Assembly: GCA_002841945.1 (NCBI GenBank)
Contig: PHBI01000003.1
Location: 51,893-115,892 of the forward strand
Length of the DNA stretch: 64,000 nt
Reading direction: 5' to 3'
Origin: Deltaproteobacteria bacterium HGW-Deltaproteobacteria-14
Lineage (GTDB): Bacteria; Myxococcota_A; UBA9042; PHBI01
The position numbers were made by a program, and so were the translations under genes. The notes under the pieces are model-generated. The model was not told where the DNA came from, ran no database searches, and saw only the letters and a list, made by a program, of their open reading frames with translations. How positions within the stretch are numbered: position 1 is the stretch's first letter; each line of letters begins with the position of its first letter. Positions 58,246 to 64,000 of the stretch are shown here, in pieces.

Positions 58246-59157
58246 ATGGTGACGTCCATGGCGCTCGAGCTCGGCACGCTGGTGGCAGCCGGAGTCGCAG
58301 GGCGGCCGGTCGACGCGGGGTCGCTGGTCGCAGGGCTCGACGACGCCGGCGTGCGCGCGCTCGAGGAGACGGCCCGCGACGAGCTCGCGCGCCTGCCCAC
58401 CCCGCTCTTCGAGCACGTCGACGACGCGCTGACGCGCCAGCGCTCGGCGCTCCGGCGGGTCGCGGCCCACGCCGCCGACCGCCTCGGGCGGCCCGATGAG
58501 CTCATCGATCTGCTGCGCGGGGACTGGCTCCGCGGCCGCAGCGTCGTGCCGCTGCTCGATCTGCTGCGCGCCCACGGGCTCGTCGACGAGGCGAACCTCA
58601 CCGCGCGGCTCGCGCTCTTCTCCGCCGAGGGCAACGAGGAGGAGCGCATCGAGGAGTTCCTCACCGCGGGCGGCCGGCCGCCCGACGGCTGGCTCGACGC
58701 GGTGCGCGCCTTCGCCCGGGCCCCGAGCCGCGACGGCTGGCGCGAGCTCCTCCAGTTCACCCCCGACGAGGTCTACTACCACCGGGTGCGCAGCACCCTG
58801 CGGCTGCTGCGGCGGCTCGGCGTGGACCCCGACATGGTCTTTCAGCTCGCCACCGCCGACGCGGTGACGCCGGACGCCATCGAGCTCGCCGAGAGCGGGC
58901 TCGTCTCCGTGGCGACCATCCTCGAGCGGATGAACGAGGGGACCGCGGACTCGCGCCCGCTGTGGCTGGGCCTCGCCGCCCGGGCCTCCTTCGAGCAGGG
59001 CGACCGCTTCGGCGCGGCGCGCTTCTTGAGCGAGGCGTACCGGATCGGTCGCGACGGCTTCTTCCCGACGATCCAGGCGATGGACATCCGCGAGGAGGCC
59101 GACGAAGAGCTCCAGCACATGCTCGATCGCGCCGGCGTCCCCCGCTTCGAGGAGTGA
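58246..59157 (+). CDS. helical repeat protein of unknown function
   Basis: A 303-residue, almost entirely alpha-helical protein without a signal peptide or recognisable motif. Short helix pairs such as DELIDLLRGDWLRGRSVVPLLDLLRAHGLVDEA suggest a solenoid similar to TPR or HEAT repeats. The last helices are RFLSEAYRIGRDGFFPTI and EADEELQHMLDRAG. Its start at ATG 58246 has a weak ribosome site, with an alternative ATG 12 bases on. It converges with the CBS gene, six bases apart. No function can be assigned. Confidence 0.65.
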   Translation: MVTSMALELGTLVAAGVAGRPVDAGSLVAGLDDAGVRALEETARDELARLPTPLFEHVDDALTRQRSALRRVAAHAADRLGRPDELIDLLRGDWLRGRSVVPLLDLLRAHGLVDEANLTARLALFSAEGNEEERIEEFLTAGGRPPDGWLDAVRAFARAPSRDGWRELLQFTPDEVYYHRVRSTLRLLRRLGVDPDMVFQLATADAVTPDAIELAESGLVSVATILERMNEGTADSRPLWLGLAARASFEQGDRFGAARFLSEAYRIGRDGFFPTIQAMDIREEADEELQHMLDRAGVPRFEE

Positions 59158-59163
59158 CGGGCG

Positions 59164-59589
59164 TCAGTACCCGAGGAGCCGACGCAGGATGTCGCTGGTC
59201 GTGATGATACCGACGAGGCGGTCATCGTCGTCTACGACCGGGAGCGCGTGGAAGGCCCCCTCGGCGAGGATCGACACCGCCAACTCGAGCGGCGCGTCGG
59301 CGGTGATGGTGACCGGCTCGCGCCGCATGAGCTTGCTGACGACGCGGTTGTTGGCCGCGGCGCGCGCCTTCGGGGCGTCCTCCGGGAAGGTGTCGTCTAG
59401 GCCCACGCGGTAGAGGTCGGTGTGGCTCACGATCCCGACCAGACGCCGCTGCTCGTCGATCACCGGGAGGTGGTGGAGGCTGCAGGACTTGAACAGCTCT
59501 CGCGCCTCCCACACCCGGTGGCTCGGGGAGAGGGAGACGACGGTCGTGGCCATCAACGTCCTCACGGGGGCCTGAGCGTCGAGCTTCAT
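59164..59589 (-). CDS. CBS-domain pair protein
   Basis: A 141-residue protein made of two CBS domains (about 8-60 and 78-138). Typical endings are HHLPVIDEQRRLVGIVSHTDLYR and HALPVVDDDDRLVGIITTSDILRRLL. CBS pairs bind adenosine nucleotides such as AMP, ATP or S-adenosylmethionine and act as energy sensors, alone or with a partner protein. ATG 59589 is preceded by GGAGCGG. It is soluble and has no fused effector. The gap upstream (59590-59857) has no recognised gene. Confidence 0.92.
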   Translation of the reverse strand: MKLDAQAPVRTLMATTVVSLSPSHRVWEARELFKSCSLHHLPVIDEQRRLVGIVSHTDLYRVGLDDTFPEDAPKARAAANNRVVSKLMRREPVTITADAPLELAVSILAEGAFHALPVVDDDDRLVGIITTSDILRRLLGY

Positions 59590-59857
59590 GATCGCTTCCG
59601 CTCCTTGCCGCCGAGGAGTGGCGGTCACTTGAAGCGTGGGCGAACTCGCCGGCGGAAGCAACCTCGCGCCGGTCTCGCCGACGCGGCGCGGCGGGGTGGG
59701 CCCGCCGGCCGCCGGGCTCGGGCGGCAATCCCCTGTGTTCTCAGGGCGGTTCGCGGTGTCTCGGGGGTGCTCCGCCGGGCTCGCTCCGCGGGGCCCGCGC
59801 CTCGACCCGGGGTCGCCCGGTGGCGGCGGCGGTCCGTTCGGATCTCGGCCGGCGGGG

Positions 59858-61906
59858 TCAGCGCGCTGGCTGCGGGTCGACGAAGGTCGCGCCGCCGGCG
59901 GCGTCGAACGCCAGGGTCGGCGCGATGTTGACCGCGTTGGCCCACGACAGCGCCTCCTCGGCGGTGCCGCTCACGAGGTCGAAGACCCAGCTCGCGGCGC
60001 GCTCCTCGTGGATCGTGCGGTCGATGAACGCGACCTCGGGGTCCCCCGTGGCGACCCGCGCCGCGATGTGGCAGCTGCGGGTGTGCTTGACCAGCCAGCG
60101 GCCCTCGCCGAGCCCGATGAGCCCGTTCGCGAGCGGCAGGAAGGCCTGGCCCTCGAGGAAGCTGAAGCCCTCCTCGGGGTAGCTCCGCACCTCATCCTCG
60201 ATGAGGCCTGGGGAGTAGGCGATGACGCGGTCGGCGCGCGCGAAGCCGACCCGGACCTCGCGCGCGTCGCACTCCGGGGTGTCCACCGGGCAGCCGGCCG
60301 CGGCGCCGATCGCGACCGTGACCCGGGTGACCGGGCCGGCTGCGACCGCCGTCGTCGTCACCTCGCGCGCGTCGGCGTCCACGGTCACCCCCTCGGGGAC
60401 CGGGGCGGCCTGCCAGCTCGGGGCGACCGGCGCGGCGCCGGCGGTGACGGTGCGGCGCGACAGATCGACGACGTAGGCACCAGCGAGGCCGAGGGCGGTC
60501 GCCAGGGTCGCGCGCAGGGCGGCGGAGGCCTCGGTCACGGCGGCGTTCTTGCGGCCGCAGTAGACGATCTCGCCGGCCCACGGGTTCACCCCCGAGCCGT
60601 CGCTGACCTCCGCGCGCCACAGGTCCTCCCAGATGGCGGCCATCGCCCGGGCATCGACCGCCGTCGCCACCCCGGCGTCCTCCGCGGCGTCGAGCATGAC
60701 CTGGGCGGCGGCGGCGAGCGCGCGGGCCCGCGCGTTGCCGGTCCGCAGCGGGTTGTCTTCGTCTTCGCCGATGAAGACCTCGTTGCGCCCGCCGAGCCAG
60801 CGGTGGATCGAGTCGGTCGACGGCGCCTGCCAGGTGCCGTCGAGCAGCGGCGGCGCGGGTCTCTTCTCGATCCCTTGCGCCTCGAGCTGGCGCACGAAGT
60901 CGGACACGCTGGTGATCTTCCACCCGGCGGCCTCGTGCGCGGCCACGGCGGCCTCGTACTCGGCGATGCGGTCGGCGTCGGCGCCGCCGAGGGGCGCGAC
61001 GTAGGGGTTGACCCAGTTCGCGGTCGCCCGCAGCTCGCCGTCGTCGAAGAAGGTCCAGGCGACCTCGACGCCGCTCGCCGGGTCGACGCCCCCCGGGCCG
61101 ACGATGAGGGTTGCACCCTCGCTGGCGTAGTACGGCCAGCGCACGTCGTCGCCCTGGACGTAGCGCCACAGGTTCTTCGGGAAGACGCCGACGGTGTAGC
61201 CGTGGTCGACGAGGAAGCGTTGGCGCCCCTCGCCGGCCTGGCCCTCCTGGTTGAAGACCACACCGGACAGCGGCAGGCAGTGCTCGGCGAACACCTCGCG
61301 GGTGCGGGCGACCGAGCGCTCGAGGTCCTCGGCGGGGAACGCGAGAAACAGCTGGTCGGCCCAGTGGAAGCTCACGAGCTCGGCCTGACCTGACCACGCC
61401 AGCGCCTGGAGCTTCGCCAACACGCCCGGGTGGCGGGCGGCCATCACCTCGACCATGTAGGCTTGGAGCTCGAGGTCGACGCGCCAGCTCGGGTGGCGCG
61501 CGTAGACGTCTAGGATCGGCTCGAAGGTCTCGGTGATGATCCAGTCCTCGACCCGGTCGTTGTCCCAGCCCGCGGCGACGTCCGCCTGCCCCGCGAGGTA
61601 CTGGGTCACGCCCGCGTCGTCGACGTACTCGAGCCCACCGATGACGTACTGCAGGTTGAAGTGGAAGAGCGCCAGGGCGAACCTCGTCTGGCTCGCGTCA
61701 GGGGCGTCGGGCGCCGGGGCGAGCGGGTCCGGGCAGGCCGCGGCCGCGGCGTCGCCTTGTGCATCTGCAGCAATGTCTGACAGCTCGGTGTCATTGGTTA
61801 CCGATGTGTCAGACGTATCTGACTGCTGCGCTGCAGGATCGGACCCGCAGCTCGCGCCGAGCACCATCGCGACCACCGCCGCCGTGTGAATCCAGCTCGT
61901 CCGCAC
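59858..61906 (-). CDS. lipoprotein with GH57/GH38-like glycoside hydrolase fold
   Basis: A 682-residue lipoprotein from GTG 61906, with GGAGG five bases upstream and a lipobox near MVLGASC. A Thr/Asp/Ser/Ala-rich linker follows. The catalytic part starts FALALFHFNLQYVIGG, like the first strand of GH57/GH38 and NodB-like barrels, and continues DWIITETFEPILDVYARHPSWRVDLELQAYMVE and SFHWADQLFLAFPAEDL...VVFNQEGQAGEG, where Glu in NQEGQ may be catalytic. The C-terminal part is beta-rich. It probably acts on polysaccharide at the cell surface. Family placement is based on the N-terminal pattern only. Confidence 0.55.
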   Translation of the reverse strand: MRTSWIHTAAVVAMVLGASCGSDPAAQQSDTSDTSVTNDTELSDIAADAQGDAAAAACPDPLAPAPDAPDASQTRFALALFHFNLQYVIGGLEYVDDAGVTQYLAGQADVAAGWDNDRVEDWIITETFEPILDVYARHPSWRVDLELQAYMVEVMAARHPGVLAKLQALAWSGQAELVSFHWADQLFLAFPAEDLERSVARTREVFAEHCLPLSGVVFNQEGQAGEGRQRFLVDHGYTVGVFPKNLWRYVQGDDVRWPYYASEGATLIVGPGGVDPASGVEVAWTFFDDGELRATANWVNPYVAPLGGADADRIAEYEAAVAAHEAAGWKITSVSDFVRQLEAQGIEKRPAPPLLDGTWQAPSTDSIHRWLGGRNEVFIGEDEDNPLRTGNARARALAAAAQVMLDAAEDAGVATAVDARAMAAIWEDLWRAEVSDGSGVNPWAGEIVYCGRKNAAVTEASAALRATLATALGLAGAYVVDLSRRTVTAGAAPVAPSWQAAPVPEGVTVDADAREVTTTAVAAGPVTRVTVAIGAAAGCPVDTPECDAREVRVGFARADRVIAYSPGLIEDEVRSYPEEGFSFLEGQAFLPLANGLIGLGEGRWLVKHTRSCHIAARVATGDPEVAFIDRTIHEERAASWVFDLVSGTAEEALSWANAVNIAPTLAFDAAGGATFVDPQPAR

Positions 61907-62025
61907 GCGCGCCTCCGTTCGTCCCGGGCGGAGCATACCGGGCCGGGTCGTCGAGGTGAACCGGTCGCGCCCCCACCTCCCGCCCCCTCGACAATCGAGT
62001 GGTGCCAAAGGCGAGGGGTCAAAAG

Positions 62026-62197
62026 GCGAGGGGTCAGGCACCCTCACTTTTTACTTTCGTCCCCCAGGGCCGCCTCCCCCGTGCTTGCCACCCGGCGAGG
62101 GGTCAGGCACCCTCACTTTTTACTTTCGTCCCCCAGGGCCGCCTCCCCCGTGCTTGCCACCCGGCGAGGGGGCAGGCACCCTCACTTTTTACTTTCG
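62026..62197. repeat. left REP array: 69-bp units next to the transposase
   Basis: Units begin at 62026, 62095 and 62164, exactly 69 bases apart, with two full copies and a half copy. The core of each is GGGGTCAGGCACCCTCACTT (third copy GGGGGCAGG) followed by TTTACTTTCG. A vestigial GCGAGGGGTC lies just before at 62011. The last core ends about 35 bases before the transposase start. The gap from 61907 holds nothing else recognisable. Confidence 0.85.
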
Positions 62198-62231
62198 AGT
62201 GCACGTCCAGACCCTGCTTCGGAGAGCGCCT

Positions 62232-63131
62232 ATGCCCAGACCCAAGCGAATCGACTACCCCGGCGCGTGGCACCACGTGATGCATCGCGGCGCACGCGAG
62301 GCGCCGATCTTCAAGGCCGACGAGGACTGCACGTTGTTTCTCGACACGATCGGGGACGCGGTCGATCGCACGGGGCTCGAGGTCCACGGCTACTCGCTGA
62401 TGCCAAACCACTTTCACCTGCTCGTCCGGTCGCCCAACGCGTCGCTGGGCCGCGCGATGAAGCACCTGCTGGGCGTCTACACGCAGCGTTTGAACCGGCG
62501 CTACAGCTGGGACGGACCCGTCTTCCGCGGGCGCTATCGGAGCCTCGTGGTCGCAGACGACCGCTACCTGCGCTACCTCTTCGCCTATATCCACCTCAAC
62601 CCCCTGCGCGCACACCTCGTCGGCTCGCTCGACGAGCCGTGTTGGACGAGTCACCGCGCGCACCTGGGACTCGAGGGCGCGCCGCGGTGGCTCAGTCATG
62701 ACGGCGTCGCCAGCTGGTTCGGGACCCCGGAGGCGATGGCCGACTGGACGCGGCGCCTGCACGTCGGCAGCGAGGGCTGGCCCGAGGGCATGGAGCTGAG
62801 CGCCGACCTCCCGCTGAAGGCGATCGGCGCCACGGCGGGCAAGACCGCGCCGACACCGCTGCCGGCGGTCGACGCGTTGCTCGCGACCGTGTCGGAGGTC
62901 ACCGGGGCGAGCCTCGAGATGATCCGAGAGCCGCGGCGTGGCCGTGCAGCGAACCCGGCGCGACGCTTTGCGGTCGAGGTCCTCGTCTGGCACGGCGCGC
63001 TCAGCCACCGCGCGGTCGCCGACGCGCTCAGGATGCCGGTGCGGCAGGTCGCGAACGTGCTGCACCGCGCGAAGACGCTCCCCCCGACGCCGCCGATCAG
63101 CGTCTGGCGCGACGCCCTGGCCGAACGCTGA
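62232..63131 (+). CDS. REP-associated tyrosine transposase (RAYT, IS200-like Y1 family)
   Basis: A 299-residue HUH transposase from ATG 62232 with GGAGAG upstream. The N-terminal domain has MPRPKRIDYPGAWHHVMHRG, HUH residues H60-F-H62 in GYSLMPNHFHLLV, and the tyrosine helix region YTQRLNRRYSWDGPVFRGRY, then the IHLNPLRA signature. The C-terminal 90 residues carry a DnaA/HTH-like DNA-binding segment (ALSHRAVADALRMPVRQVANVLHR). Such single-copy transposases, unlike IS200, are thought to mobilise REP elements. Here it is flanked by inverted 69-bp repeat arrays. Intact, so possibly active. Confidence 0.93.
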   Translation: MPRPKRIDYPGAWHHVMHRGAREAPIFKADEDCTLFLDTIGDAVDRTGLEVHGYSLMPNHFHLLVRSPNASLGRAMKHLLGVYTQRLNRRYSWDGPVFRGRYRSLVVADDRYLRYLFAYIHLNPLRAHLVGSLDEPCWTSHRAHLGLEGAPRWLSHDGVASWFGTPEAMADWTRRLHVGSEGWPEGMELSADLPLKAIGATAGKTAPTPLPAVDALLATVSEVTGASLEMIREPRRGRAANPARRFAVEVLVWHGALSHRAVADALRMPVRQVANVLHRAKTLPPTPPISVWRDALAER

Positions 63132-63240
63132 CGTGGTGAAGAGGCGGCGCCGGCGCTTCGCAGTGGAGAAGAGTTGAACGTGAGGGAGAGCGCCCGACCC
63201 TAGGAGCGGCTACGGCCAAGCTCCGCGCGGGTGGAGGGGA

Positions 63241-63415
63241 GCGAAAATGAGAAGTAAGGGTGCCTGACCCCTCTCGGGGTGGTGGGTCGGTGCGAGGCGG
63301 TCGCGAGGGGGGAAAGTGAAAAGTGAGGGTGCCTGACCCCTCTCGGGGTGGCGGGTCGGTGCGAGGCGGTCGCGAGGGGGGAAAGTGAAAAGTGAGGGTG
63401 CCTGACCCCTCGCCC
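63241..63415. repeat. right REP array: 69-bp units inverted relative to the left
   Basis: TGCCTGACCCC recurs at 63261, 63330 and 63399, a 69-base period identical to that of the left array. Its flank, GAAAGTGAAAAGTGAGGG, is the reverse complement of the left core apart from one or two bases. The non-core part of the unit also aligns with the left one but has diverged more. There is no gene in 63132-63468 apart from this array. Confidence 0.85.
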
Positions 63416-63468
63416 GTTGCCGGCGCTCGCACCCCCAACGGGGCCACGAGCGCCGGAGCGCCGCCGCG

Positions 63469-64000
63469 TCAGTTGACCGTCTGAACCGTGCCGGACTCGC
63501 CGTCGACCGCGTCTTCACCGGCCTTGGTCGTGTTCGATGAGTTGCCGCCCCCGCCGGGCGTGCCGCCGGTGACCGCTGCGCCGTTCGGGAAGGTGTTGGA
63601 CCCGAAGTCGTGGCCCTGCCCGTTGATCCCCCACGCCAGGATGTCGAAGGACGCTCCACCGCAGGCGCCGCCGCCGCCGCCGCCGTGCCCGCCGCGGCTC
63701 CCGAAGCCCCCCTTGGCCCCGGGGAAGACGCAGAAGATCGGCCCATTGTAGCTGCCGAGCGGGCCGCCGAGGCCGCCGGACCCGGAGTCACCGCCAGCGC
63801 CGCCGTTGCCACCGTCGCCGCCCGGGCCACCCTGGTTGCGGCTGATGACGTTGTCGTGGATCGACGGCACCCCCGCTGCGCTCGTCGGCTCGTTCCCCGC
63901 CGACCAGTACACGAAGATCCCGAAGGAGCCGCCCCCCGCCGCGCCGGCGTACCCCTTCTCGGCCGCACACCCGCCGGATCCGCCGCCGCCACCGGACCCG
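63469..64000 (-). CDS. glycine-rich extracellular protein, C-terminal part (5' end outside window)
   Basis: The frame is open to the right edge, so this is the C-terminal about 175 residues of a longer protein. It is about one-third glycine, with PGGDGGNGGAGGDSGSGGLG and GGHGGGGGGACGG stretches resembling PE_PGRS-type or collagen-like glycine-rich surface proteins, interrupted by conserved-looking segments such as SIHDNVISRNQGG and NGPIFCVFPGAKGG. DNVISRNQ resembles a parallel beta-helix (right-handed, polymorphic toxin or pectate lyase-like) rung. It is probably secreted. A GTG at 63912 is internal, not the start. Confidence 0.65.
   Translation of the reverse strand, partial: GSGGGGGSGGCAAEKGYAGAAGGGSFGIFVYWSAGNEPTSAAGVPSIHDNVISRNQGGPGGDGGNGGAGGDSGSGGLGGPLGSYNGPIFCVFPGAKGGFGSRGGHGGGGGGACGGASFDILAWGINGQGHDFGSNTFPNGAAVTGGTPGGGGNSSNTTKAGEDAVDGESGTVQTVN

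Noticed and set aside
62026..63415. Regular 69-bp repeats as a CRISPR array
   Set aside because: The conserved part and the variable part do not form repeat/spacer units; the whole 69 bases are repeated, the arrays are inverted around a transposase, and there are no cas genes.

Overview
The window is about 70% GC, with GC-saturated third codon positions, long antisense shadow frames, many lipoproteins, and large signalling proteins that join kinase, ATPase and phosphatase domains. Together these point to a Myxococcota (deltaproteobacterial) chromosome, probably a polyangia-like lineage. That assignment is inferred from gene style, not from a marker gene. I saw no rRNA, tRNA, CRISPR array or prophage.

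Region 1 (1-15.4 kb) is dominated by a seven-gene plus-strand operon (2163-15301) in which every stop overlaps the next start. In order it encodes a GHKL-type ATPase protein, a STAS/zinc-ribbon protein, a PAS-GGDEF protein, a 1709-residue Ser/Thr kinase-AAA-GAF-PP2C protein, a fatty acyl-AMP ligase fused to an acyl carrier domain, a PilZ domain fused to an alpha-oxoamine synthase, and a GGDEF-EAL protein. Partner-switching, cyclic-di-GMP and lipid/aminoketone chemistry are therefore in one transcription unit. This is my best candidate for an undescribed system.

Region 2 (15.6-31 kb) is a run of secreted or envelope proteins (Sel1 repeats, triple LCCL, lipoproteins, an EGF-phospholipase D lipoprotein, a CsgG-like TPR protein) with a citrate synthase carrying its own DNA-binding domain, YaeQ and a 2OG-Fe(II) oxygenase. 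Region 3 (31.2-41.8 kb) is a complete minus-strand branched-chain amino acid locus, ilvB-ilvH-ilvC-leuA-leuC-leuD-leuB, ending in a translationally coupled malic enzyme. It is preceded by a 34-residue Leu/Val-rich leader peptide and an intrinsic terminator, a classic attenuator layout.

Region 4 (41.9-47.2 kb) is a pilus-like surface system: three related secreted subunits, a PapD-like chaperone candidate and a 765-residue outer-membrane protein that does not look like a standard usher. Region 5 (47.2-64 kb) contains a decayed gene with a ten-G tract, then a HesB/IscA-like selenoprotein (47920-48228, minus strand) whose in-frame TGA at 48112-48114 reads as selenocysteine in GFG-U-GGPRLGLALDEP. 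It continues with a large kelch lipoprotein, a DUF1877 protein, two linked unknown proteins, a GST-like protein, an FG-GAP lipoprotein, a CBS-pair protein, a GH57-like lipoprotein, a REP-associated transposase flanked by inverted arrays of 69-bp units, and a truncated glycine-rich protein at the right edge.
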